A stretch of DNA of 9,314 bases from an uncultured Ruminococcus sp. (lineage in GTDB: Bacteria > Bacillota > Clostridia > Oscillospirales > Ruminococcaceae), in assembly GCA_900554975.1 (NCBI GenBank), contig USJI01000022.1, positions 1 to 9,314 on the forward strand, written 5' to 3'. The notes under the pieces were generated by a model. It was not told the origin of the DNA, did not search any database, and saw only the letters and a program-made list of their open reading frames with translations. The translations under genes and the position numbers were made by a program. Of the stretch, positions 1 to 6,600 are shown in pieces (the stretch's first letter is position 1; each line of letters starts with the position of its first letter).

Positions 1-2
1 CA

Positions 3-8
3 CTCCTT
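3..8 (-). promoter_or_regulatory. Ribosome binding site of the next gene, which lies outside the window
   Basis: On the minus strand the bases read AAGGAG, a strong Shine-Dalgarno sequence, 17 nt after the stop codon of the SpoIIM-family gene. No start codon lies at normal spacing before the window ends, so the gene it serves must begin just beyond position 1. The short gap suggests that it belongs to the same operon as proC and the SpoIIM-family gene. Its identity cannot be seen. Confidence 0.6.
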
Positions 9-25
9 AGTTTATTTTCAGGACT

Positions 26-640
26 TTAAAAAATAAGCCCTGTGAAGAAACAGGCTGTTATACAGTCCACCGCAGATATCAGCAGACAGAATAAAGCCAG
101 TACTGCAAATTTTACAGCATATATTTTAATGCTTTCGCTTTTTCTAGCATCACTATTTTTTTTCAGCATATAGCTTATAAAGCTGTTGGAATATTTTACA
201 GATTCTCTTGTGCCAAAAATAAGTACTGCACCACTTGCTGCCGCAAACGGAAACAGAAGTATCAAAACGGCGAGAATCCCTTTTATGCCGAGCATAAGGT
301 AATAAAACGATGCTGTTATCCCGACAGCTGTTCCTCTGTAAAAGATTGTAAGGACGGCGAGAGGCTGTCCGAAAGAGAAAAAGCCAAGCAGGAACAGAAA
401 AAACAAAGCGGCAGAAAGCGGCAGAAAGTCATTGAGAAAAATTTTCAGAACCGTTGCCGTTTCAGAAGTTTTCAAAAGCTTCTGGGTGAATATTATCCCC
501 GAAAGCATTTCAACATTTTCAGCCATAAAAACCATTATTGTTCCGGCAATTCCCCCGCCGAAAAATAACAGCGTCAGAAGTCCGAGACTGAGTTTTCTTC
601 TTTGTGTTCCTGTAAGGTTTGTCTTGTCCGAGATTTTCAT
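26..640 (-). CDS. spoIIM: Stage II sporulation protein M (SpoIIM) family membrane protein
   Basis: A 204-residue integral membrane protein. Hydrophobic segments fall at about residues 17-40, 72-100, 103-116, 120-143 and 173-201. The central block (LGFFSFGQPLAVLTIFYRG, then AVGITASF and a GIKGILAVLILLFP stretch) has the layout of the SpoIIM family. In spore formers SpoIIM works with SpoIID and SpoIIP to remodel septal peptidoglycan during engulfment, anchoring the complex in the mother-cell membrane. Length is close to the usual 200-215 residues. The ATG has an AAGGATG ribosome binding site about 9 nt upstream. The gene follows proC by 74 nt with no visible terminator or promoter, so it is probably co-transcribed with proC. 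The family also occurs in non-sporulating bacteria and has divergent paralogues, so a role in engulfment is inferred from similarity and not shown here. Confidence 0.75.
   Translation of the reverse strand: MKISDKTNLTGTQRRKLSLGLLTLLFFGGGIAGTIMVFMAENVEMLSGIIFTQKLLKTSETATVLKIFLNDFLPLSAALFFLFLLGFFSFGQPLAVLTIFYRGTAVGITASFYYLMLGIKGILAVLILLFPFAAASGAVLIFGTRESVKYSNSFISYMLKKNSDARKSESIKIYAVKFAVLALFCLLISAVDCITACFFTGLIF
405..428. repeat. 10-nt tandem repeat inside the SpoIIM-family gene
   Basis: The unit AAAGCGGCAG (plus strand) occurs twice in perfect tandem, followed by the first four bases of a third copy. It encodes part of the second membrane segment (residues about 71-79). The unit length is not a multiple of three, so gain or loss of one copy would shift the reading frame. 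Confidence 0.85.
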
Positions 641-714
641 ATATACCCATCCTTTTCACATCGGCTGAAAAGCCTTTTTTAAAAAGGATATGCATAGCAG
701 AAAATTTTCAGAAC

Positions 715-1518
715 TTATTTTGCAAGTTCGTAAGCTCTTTTTGTACACGCTTCACATGCTTTGTCAACAACGTCTGTAAGGTTTCCCTTATAAAGTTCAT
801 CAAGACCTGCAAGGGTAGTGCCGCCCGGAGATGAAACCATTTTTATGAGTTCGTCGATTGTATATCCTGAATCGGTTATCATTTTTGCTGAACCGATAAG
901 GCTCTGTGCAAACAGTTCACGGGCTGTTTCGGCAGAAATTCCGACTTTTTCCGCATAGTCTGTGAAACCTTTTGCATAAAGGTAAATAAATGCCGGACTG
1001 CTTCCGTTTATAGCGATAATTTCCTTCATTTTGTCTTCTGTGATAACCGCAATCTTTCCGCACGATTTAAATATTCCGCATACGAAGTCAAATTCCTCAT
1101 CAGAAACAAAATCACCCTTTGCAAGAGCAGATGCACCCTCATTCAAAAGAAGGGGAGTATTAGGCATTACTATAACGGATTTTACATCTGTTCCCGTTGC
1201 TTTTCTTAAAAACGCACTGTTGATTCCAGCTGCAATGGAAACAAGAACTGTTTCATCATTTATGCTGTTTCCGATGGATTCCAGAACACCTTCTATAACC
1301 TGTGGTTTAACAGCCAAAAATACATATTTGCATTTTGTTACAACGTCGGCAGCATCTTTACAGCCTTCAACCCCGAATTCTTTCAGCGATTCAAGTTTTG
1401 AAGCGTCCGGATCAGCTGCAAATAAATTTATACTTCCGCCAAGCGAGCTGCTTTTTATGCCTTTCATTATGGCAGTTCCCATATTTCCGGCACCTATAAA
1501 TCCAACATTGATATTCAT
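715..1518 (-). CDS. proC: Pyrroline-5-carboxylate reductase
   Basis: Catalyses the last step of proline synthesis: NAD(P)H-dependent reduction of 1-pyrroline-5-carboxylate to L-proline in the cytosol. The 267-residue product has an N-terminal Rossmann fold with the dinucleotide motif GFIGAGNMG (residues 6-14), then FLAVKPQ (67-73), MPNTP (118-122), and the C-terminal helical dimerisation and substrate region with NGSSPAF (171-177) and the family signature SSPGGTTLAGL (229-239). Length matches the family. An ATG nine bases upstream (1527) is in frame, but it would leave only 1 nt between it and the AAAGGA ribosome binding site. The ATG at 1518 has 10 nt and gives the usual N-terminus, so I chose it. 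The gene is driven by its own consensus promoter (1573-1601) and leads into the SpoIIM-family gene. Confidence 0.96.
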   Translation of the reverse strand: MNINVGFIGAGNMGTAIMKGIKSSSLGGSINLFAADPDASKLESLKEFGVEGCKDAADVVTKCKYVFLAVKPQVIEGVLESIGNSINDETVLVSIAAGINSAFLRKATGTDVKSVIVMPNTPLLLNEGASALAKGDFVSDEEFDFVCGIFKSCGKIAVITEDKMKEIIAINGSSPAFIYLYAKGFTDYAEKVGISAETARELFAQSLIGSAKMITDSGYTIDELIKMVSSPGGTTLAGLDELYKGNLTDVVDKACEACTKRAYELAK

Positions 1519-1555
1519 ATTTATCATGTCCTTTCAGAAATAATTTTCGATAATA

Positions 1556-1610
1556 AAAAATCACTTGTATTAATTATAACGCAAAAAGCCGCAAATAACA
1601 AGTGATTTTT
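1556..1610. repeat. Perfect 13-bp inverted repeat bracketing the proC promoter
   Basis: Left arm AAAAATCACTTGT (1556-1568) and right arm ACAAGTGATTTTT (1598-1610) are exact reverse complements separated by 29 nt. The -10 box and the spacer lie between the arms. One arm overlaps the -35 box and the other covers the expected transcription start. This is the geometry of a two-site operator. Read as RNA from folT, the same bases could form a long-loop hairpin ending in a U-run, so a terminator for folT is the main alternative. No terminator other than a weak 6-bp hairpin (1622-1639) is seen after folT. Confidence 0.85.
1573..1601 (-). promoter_or_regulatory. Sigma-A-type promoter of proC
   Basis: On the minus strand, TTGTTA (1596-1601) and TATAAT (1573-1578) are separated by exactly 17 nt. 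The -10 box is a perfect consensus and the -35 matches five of six bases. The predicted start of transcription is near 1566, giving a leader of about 47 nt before the proC ATG at 1518. The leader shows no riboswitch or T-box. Confidence 0.75.
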
Positions 1611-1647
1611 ATAAATTTATACAGAATCAGACAATTCTGAAGTGATT

Positions 1648-2232
1648 TTATCCTGCAACACGTTTTGTACTGAATACTTTGTTGTAAGCAGTCAGCACAG
1701 CCGGCAGAACGATACACATAAGAACAATGTCAACAGGGAGCATAATGGCATTTTTCAGAAGTCTTGGCGGGAGCATTGAGATAAAGCTTCCTGTACCATA
1801 AAGAGTGCAGATAAAGTAAGTATTCATAAGCAGATTACATATAATTACAATGAGAGTTTTTGCAATTGCACATCTTACAGGGAAGAATTTCCCAACTTGT
1901 GCCTTGTAAAGACAGATACCGTAAATAAGCCCACCCGTCATTTCCACAAGTGTAAATCCCGGATGATATGCACCGCCCGTTTTGTTAGCAACAAAAAATC
2001 CCAGAACATCTGTTATGGCTCCGGCGGTACCAGCCGGTACAGGGCCGAAAAGCATGCCAATTGATGCAAGTGCGAGAAAATTAAAAGAAATCTTGATTGT
2101 TTCCCCGACAGGAATCATGACAAAGATTTTCAGAAGCAGACCTACTGCGATAAGCATTCCCGTCATGACAATGCATCTGACGTGTGTTAATTCCTTTGCG
2201 GAATCACTGAAAAAAGACAATAACCTTTTCAT
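1648..2232 (-). CDS. folT: Folate ECF transporter S component FolT
   Basis: Membrane-embedded substrate-binding (S) subunit for folate uptake. It works with a shared energising module (EcfT plus the two ATPases EcfA and EcfA') encoded elsewhere. The 194-residue product has about six hydrophobic segments. Visible family hallmarks are KISFNFLALASIG (47-59), FGPVPAGTAGAITDVLG (62-78), GGAYHPGFT (86-94) and the PPRLLKN motif (155-161) before the last membrane segment. The reading frame is open far upstream, up to 2478, but those codons run through the riboswitch. The ATG at 2232 has an excellent AAGGAGG ribosome binding site 6 nt away and starts the usual N-terminus, so I chose it. The preceding THF riboswitch supports the folate assignment independently. 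A THF switch with folT is a known pairing in Firmicutes. Expression is expected to fall when reduced folates are plentiful. Confidence 0.93.
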   Translation of the reverse strand: MKRLLSFFSDSAKELTHVRCIVMTGMLIAVGLLLKIFVMIPVGETIKISFNFLALASIGMLFGPVPAGTAGAITDVLGFFVANKTGGAYHPGFTLVEMTGGLIYGICLYKAQVGKFFPVRCAIAKTLIVIICNLLMNTYFICTLYGTGSFISMLPPRLLKNAIMLPVDIVLMCIVLPAVLTAYNKVFSTKRVAG

Positions 2233-2238
2233 AAAAGA

Positions 2239-2272
2239 CCTCCTTAGTCTTGTGCTGATGTGCACAAAGGAG
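2239..2272 (-). promoter_or_regulatory. folT ribosome binding site within a sequestering hairpin
   Basis: The AAGGAGG Shine-Dalgarno sequence (2239-2245) can pair with CTCCTT (2267-2272). The stem is extended by TGTGC (2262-2266) pairing with GCACA (2251-2255) around a 6-nt loop, with AGACT (2246-2250) as a bulge. The structure hides the ribosome binding site, pointing to translational control. There is no U-run after it, so it is not a terminator. Confidence 0.75.
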
Positions 2273-2301
2273 CCCGATATGAAAAGGTTAACCTTTATGC
2301 A
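2262..2301 (-). promoter_or_regulatory. Anti-sequester pairing of the folT riboswitch expression platform
   Basis: UGCAUAAAGG (2301-2292) can form ten consecutive pairs, one of them a wobble, with CCUUUGUGCA (2270-2261). The first segment includes the 3' end of aptamer helix P1 and the second includes most of the strand that masks the ribosome binding site. The pairing therefore excludes both P1 and the sequestering hairpin. A 14-nt palindrome, AAAGGTTAACCTTT (2283-2296), lies between and could form a small competing hairpin. Confidence 0.6.
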
Positions 2302-2408
2302 TACAGCGGGATGCGAAAACTGTACCGCAAATCCTTTCAGGATTTTTCGTTCCGGTGGCAACTCCCCGTCCTCCGGACACTTTACGCACAGCTTTCTACT
2401 CTGATGCC
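2299..2408 (-). promoter_or_regulatory. Tetrahydrofolate (THF) riboswitch aptamer upstream of folT
   Basis: Recognised by matching blocks of the THF aptamer class in order: AGAGUAGA, GCGUAAAGUGU, the GGACGGGGAGUUGCC region, CCGGAACGAA, GCGGUACAG and CGCAUCCCGCU. Helices are readable: P1 GCAUCAG/CUGUAUGC with one bulged U (2401-2407 with 2299-2306); P2 AAGCUGU/ACAGUUU (2388-2394 with 2317-2323); P3 UCCGG/CCGGA (2373-2377 with 2351-2355); and a short hairpin AAAUCC/GGAUUU (2340-2345 with 2329-2334). The expected long-range pseudoknot is present as CGGGG (2364-2368) with UCCCG (2307-2311), with bases different from the E. siraeum version but still paired. THF-class switches bind reduced folates and repress folate transport or synthesis genes. 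It begins 26 nt after the pfkA stop codon. A covariance-model search would settle the class. Confidence 0.88.
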
Positions 2409-2434
2409 GATATTCATTTGATTTTGCAGTGAAA

Positions 2435-3397
2435 TCAGAATGCGATTTCGCCTGCGATATGATAAAGCTCTTCTTCAAAAGGCTTTTTCATAGCCAATGC
2501 TTCCTGAATGTCAAAGTCAACAATCTTGCTGCTCTGCATTCCTACAACTCTGTTTCCGATTCCCTGTGAGAGAAGTTCAACAGCATAGTAACCCATCTGG
2601 CTTGCAACAACTCTGTCTCTTACTGTCGGAGAGCCGCCTCTCTGAACGTGACCGAGGATTGTTGTTCTTGCTTCGATTTCAGTTTTTTCCTGAAGTGTTC
2701 TTGCAATTTCATCAGAATGACCTACACCTTCAGAAACAACGATGATAAAGTGCTGTTTTCCTGTTTTCTTGGATTCAAGCATCTTCTTTGCAACAACATC
2801 AAGGTCATATGGAATTTCGCTTGTTATAACATATGTTGCACCGCAGGCAATGCCGGCATTAAGTGCAATATATCCTGCACCTCTTCCCATAACCTCAACA
2901 ACGCTGCATCTGTCATGTGACTGTGTTGTATCTCTGAGCTTATCAACCATTTCAACAACTGTGTTCATAGCTGTGTCATAGCCGATTGTGTATTCTGTGC
3001 AGGCAATATCGTTGTCGATAGTACCAGGAAGTCCTACACAAAGAATTCCCTTTGCTGAAAGGTCAGCAGCACCTCTGAATGAACCGTCACCGCCGATTAC
3101 AACGATACCTTCCAGACCAAGTTCTTCGCACTTTGCCTTTGCCTTTTCAACGCCCTCTTCTGTTCTGAATTCAGGACATCTTGCTGTATAAAGCATAGTA
3201 CCGCCTCTCTGAATAATATCAGAAACGCTGCGTTCATTCATCTCAAAAACGTCACCGTTAATAAGACCGTTATAACCTCTGCGGATACCATAAACCTGCA
3301 TACCCTTTCTGATTGCAGCTCTTGTTACAGCTCTTACAGCTGCGTTCATTCCAGGGGCATCGCCTCCGCTTGTTAAAATACCGATTTTTTTAATCAT
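2435..3397 (-). CDS. pfkA: ATP-dependent 6-phosphofructokinase
   Basis: Phosphorylates fructose 6-phosphate to fructose 1,6-bisphosphate, the committed step of glycolysis; a cytosolic homotetramer in this family. The 320-residue product has the bacterial PfkA length. Active-site motifs are intact: GGDAPGMN (11-18), TARCPEFR (71-78), GGDGS (102-106; Gly where PPi-dependent enzymes carry Asp, indicating ATP use), TIDND with catalytic Asp128, MGR (170-172), EGV (223-225) and GHVQRGG (249-255). The ATG at 3412 is in frame, but its own bases form part of the GGGAG ribosome binding site that serves the ATG at 3397 with 8 nt spacing. The later start gives the normal MIKKIGILTSGG N-terminus. Several effector-site positions differ from the E. 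coli enzyme (see findings). The gene has its own promoter, and folT follows. Pyruvate kinase, a common neighbour in clostridia, is not next. Confidence 0.97.
   Translation of the reverse strand: MIKKIGILTSGGDAPGMNAAVRAVTRAAIRKGMQVYGIRRGYNGLINGDVFEMNERSVSDIIQRGGTMLYTARCPEFRTEEGVEKAKAKCEELGLEGIVVIGGDGSFRGAADLSAKGILCVGLPGTIDNDIACTEYTIGYDTAMNTVVEMVDKLRDTTQSHDRCSVVEVMGRGAGYIALNAGIACGATYVITSEIPYDLDVVAKKMLESKKTGKQHFIIVVSEGVGHSDEIARTLQEKTEIEARTTILGHVQRGGSPTVRDRVVASQMGYYAVELLSQGIGNRVVGMQSSKIVDFDIQEALAMKKPFEEELYHIAGEIAF
2487..2514 (-). promoter_or_regulatory. Possible internal promoter for folT at the end of pfkA
   Basis: On the minus strand TTGACA (2509-2514) and TATGAA (2487-2492) are separated by 16 nt, inside the last codons of pfkA. 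The -35 is perfect but the -10 matches only four of six bases. A start near 2480 would place the whole THF aptamer in the leader. A chance match in coding sequence is possible, and readthrough from pfkA would equally supply folT mRNA. Confidence 0.3.
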
Positions 3398-3469
3398 TAT
3401 TATAACTCCCATCCGCCGTCAGGCATATTAATGATAAGCGCAAATTTTCACGCAAATCCACCATATACT

Positions 3470-3497
3470 ATTTTACTACATTTCCGACATTTGTCAA
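3470..3497 (-). promoter_or_regulatory. Sigma-A-type promoter of pfkA
   Basis: On the minus strand TTGACA (3492-3497, perfect consensus) and TAAAAT (3470-3475, five of six) are separated by 16 nt, in AT-rich DNA between dnaE and pfkA. The expected start near 3463 gives a leader of about 65 nt. No clear operator or riboswitch is seen in it, and no terminator for the dnaE operon is visible between 3536 and this promoter. Confidence 0.75.
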
Positions 3498-3535
3498 GTG
3501 TTTTCAATTTAAATTTATGAAAAGTTTTTATTTTT

Positions 3536-3667
3536 TCAGTCGATAAGCCCGATATCATCAGGTTTAATTATTTTATTAAGCTCTGAAAGCATCTGATTTT
3601 CCAGAGAAACCCTGAAATCATCTTTGAGTTTCAGATACTTTTTGACATCTGTCAGAAAGAATTTCAC
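3536..3667 (-). other. dnaE: Frameshifted C-terminal end of DnaE
   Basis: Directly after the dnaE stop codon (3664-3666), the -1 frame continues for 43 codons with protein-like composition: it opens VKFFLTDVKKYLKLK, continues through SLENQMLSELNKIIK and ends PDDIGLID before a TGA. DnaE proteins end with a domain of this kind after a KYPG-type segment, which is exactly where the main frame stops (KKYPGMK). A one-base deletion, or a two-base insertion, at about 3668-3676 explains the break. Joined, the protein would be about 1158 residues, the usual length. A GTG at 3665-3667 overlaps the stop codon as GTGA, so separate translation by reinitiation is conceivable, but no ribosome binding site is seen for it. 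Confidence 0.75.
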
Positions 3668-6600
3668 TTCATGCCGGGATATTTTTTCATTATTTCTGCG
3701 GTACTTAAAATGTCCGCTTTGTGTTTGCTGTCTGTTTTTATGCAGAGTATTTTTCTTGAGAGTATGTCTGAAAATTCCTGCTCATCAAAGAGTACATCAC
3801 ATATAAGAGAATCAGAATATGAAGCCTTTTTTGAAACTTTTCCTGTTATATAAATCAGATTGCCATACACAAGTTTTTTTTCGTATTTTGCATACGTTTC
3901 AGGGAAAAGTGTAAAGCTTACAGACCCTGAAGTATCCTGCAAATTCAGAAATCCCATTTTCTTTCCGGCAGAAGTATAGCGGACTGTTATATCGTCCATA
4001 GCTCCTAAGAACGAAACAGCTTTGCCGTTTTCGTAAATCCCTTCGCTTAAATTGCTGCTTATCGTTTTAGCATCAGCAATACGCATAAGGCGAAGAGCCG
4101 TTTTGTAAGGGTCGCAGGGGTGTCCGGAGATGTACATTCCCGTTGCAAATTTTTCAAAGCAAAGAAGGTCTGCATAGCGGTATTCATCTTCCGGCGAGAA
4201 CTGAAATTCACTTTCAGCCGAACCGGTTTCAGAAGAGAAAAGTCCCATTTGTCCCTCAATATTTGACCTTGAAATATCAGCAGTACTTTCCATAAGATAC
4301 TCATAATTATTCATCAGCTGACGGCGGTTTGCTCCAAGACCGTCAAATGCTCCCGCCTTTATAAGATATTCAGCAGAAACCTTGCTGATGCTGAGCTGTG
4401 CTGTACGTTTGCAGAAATCATGAAAGCTTTTGTAATTTCCGTTTAAACTGCGTTCCTTTATTATCTCATTTATAACTCCGAGACCCAGAGTCTTTATGGC
4501 AAGCAGACCGTATCTTATACCGTCATGTTCACTTGTAAAGTAAGCCGAGCTTTTATTTATGTCCGGTCTTAAAACGGCAATGCCATTAAACCTGCATTCT
4601 TCTGCATATTCAATAAGCTTATCAGTATTGTCAAGTACGCTTGACATAAGAGCTGACATATACTGCTTCATATAATGGCATTTCAGGTAAGCTGTCTGAT
4701 ACGCAAGATAAGCATATGCTGCGGCGTGTGATTTATTGAAGGCATAGGAAGCAAAACCACTCATTTCATCAAAAATTTCATTTGCGGTCTGTTCGCTTAC
4801 TCCGTTTGCCAATGCACCAGTACAGCTTATTTTTCCCTCTGAATCAGTGTCACCATAGATGAAGCTATGACGTTCCTTTTCCATTACATCATGTTTTTTC
4901 TTTGCCATTGCACGTCGTACCAGATCGGCACGTCCGTATGAATATCCAGCAAGAGTACGGCATATTTCCATTACCTGTTCCTGATATACGATACAGCCGT
5001 ATGTCACATCAAGAATATTTTTCAGCAGGGGGTGTTTGTAGGTTATTTTGTCCGGATTGTGTTTGTTGTTTATATATTTAGGAATTGATTCTGAAGGGCC
5101 TGGTCTGTAAAGCGAGACAACCGCTATAAGGTCTTCAATGCTTTCCGGAACAAGCTGAGAGAGAACACGCCGCATTCCTGTGCTTTCAAACTGAAAAACA
5201 CCGGTTGTTTTTCCGGCTGACATCATTTCAAAAACAGCTTTGTCATCAGTCGGTATTCGGCTTATATCAAAATCAGGTTCGGCTTTCCTTATATCTTCAG
5301 AGCAGTGCTTTATGACCGTCAGGTTGCGAAGTCCCAGAAAGTCCATTTTAAGGAGACCCAGACTTTCAAGTCCTGACATTGTATACTGCGTAATTACGGC
5401 ATCACCGCTTTTTTTGACAGGTACGATATCTGTGACAGGAACGCCTGAAATAAGAACACCTGCCGCATGAACTGTATCATTTCTCGGCATACCCTCAATC
5501 TTCATGGACATATCAAGGAGCTTGTGTGCAGAATAATCCGAATCATAAAGTTGCTTTAATTCCGGACTGATTTTCAGTGCCTCCGCAATTGTGATATTTA
5601 CAGATTTCGGAACAAGTGCCGAAACGTCATTGCGGAATTTTATCGGAAGTCCCGTTGCCCTTCCGGTATCTTTAATAGCGGCTCTTGCCTTCAGGGTATC
5701 AAAGGCAATTATCTGTGAAACCTTATCCTTGCCGTATTTTCCTACAACATAATCAATTACCTGCTGTCTGCCCTTAACGCAGAAATCTATATCGAAATCA
5801 GGCATACTTACACGTTCCGGATTCAGAAATCTTTCAAAAAGAAGATTGTATTTCAGAGGGTCGATAGAGGTTATTCCTATGCAGTATGCACATATACTTC
5901 CTGCACCGGAACCTCTGCCCGGGCCTACCGGAATATCATGATCACGGGCATATTTTATAAAATCCCAGACGATGAGATAATAGTCAACATAGCCCATGTT
6001 TATAATAACACTCAGCTCATACTTCATTCTTTCAAGAGCATTTTCAGGAGGTGACTGACCATATTTCTTTTTCAGTCCGTCAAAGCACAGATTCTTAAAA
6101 TATTCCGTATTGTTGACAATTCCGTCAATGTGGAATTTCGGAAGTTTTATGACATCGAATTCAAATTCAAAATTGCATTTTTCAGCGATTTTGCAGGTGT
6201 TTTCAACAGCTTCAGGAATACCTGTGAAAAGTTCACGCATTTCATCTGTGCTTTTAAGGTAAAATTCATCTGTCTGAAATTTAAGCGGATTCGGCTCAAA
6301 AACAGTTTTTTTCATCTGAATACACATCAGCAGATTCTGAACTTCTGCATCTTCTTTTTCAATGTAGTGAACGTCATTCGTTGCGACCATCGGTATTCCC
6401 GTTTCTCTTGAAAGACGGCAGAGCAGGGGAAGTATCTGTTTCTGTTCCTTTATGCCATGGTCCTGTATTTCAATATAGTAATTGCCTTCACCAAAAATTT
6501 CCTGATATTCAAGAGCAGTTTTTCTTGCACCTTCATAATCGCCGTTTAAAAGCTTTCCTGGTACCTCTCCGGCAATGCACGCAGAAAGGCATATAAGCCC

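Noticed and set aside
663..680. GGCT-GAAA-AGCC hairpin followed by six T on the plus strand, a terminator-like element
   Set aside because: The stem is only 4 bp and it faces the plus strand, where no gene ends. On the minus strand there is no U-run after it.
1031..1543. Plus-strand open frames such as the 170-codon frame here and others opposite pfkA, dnaE and whiA
   Set aside because: They lie antisense to clearly conserved genes, lack ribosome binding sites and recognisable protein features, and mirror the codon pattern of the real genes.
1528..1566. A T-box or other riboswitch in the proC leader
   Set aside because: The leader is only about 47 nt and lacks the T-box sequence or any folded aptamer.
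1622..1639. CAGAAT/ATTCTG hairpin after the folT stop as a terminator
   Set aside because: The 6-bp AT-rich stem is not followed by a proper U-run, so it is too weak to call. The 13-bp repeat downstream is the better candidate.
2425..2450. GAAATC/GATTTC hairpin at the pfkA stop codon as a terminator
   Set aside because: It is short and followed by ACTGCAAAATC with no U-run.
2233..2478. An in-frame N-terminal extension of FolT of about 82 residues
   Set aside because: It runs through the THF riboswitch and the ribosome binding site, has no FolT-like sequence, and the ATG at 2232 has an ideal AAGGAGG site.
3505..3535. TTTTCA/TGAAAA inverted repeat after the dnaE tail as a terminator
   Set aside because: The stem is almost all A-T with an 11-nt loop and no U-run on the minus strand.
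3664..3690. A programmed ribosomal frameshift in dnaE like that of E. coli dnaX
   Set aside because: No A-AAA-AAG type heptamer in the right phase and no obvious upstream Shine-Dalgarno stimulator is seen, and slipping at AAA-AAA would destroy the conserved YPG. An indel or sequence error is simpler.
4059..4304. An 81-codon minus-strand frame inside dnaE
   Set aside because: It is out of frame with, and fully inside, the conserved dnaE coding region and resembles no protein.
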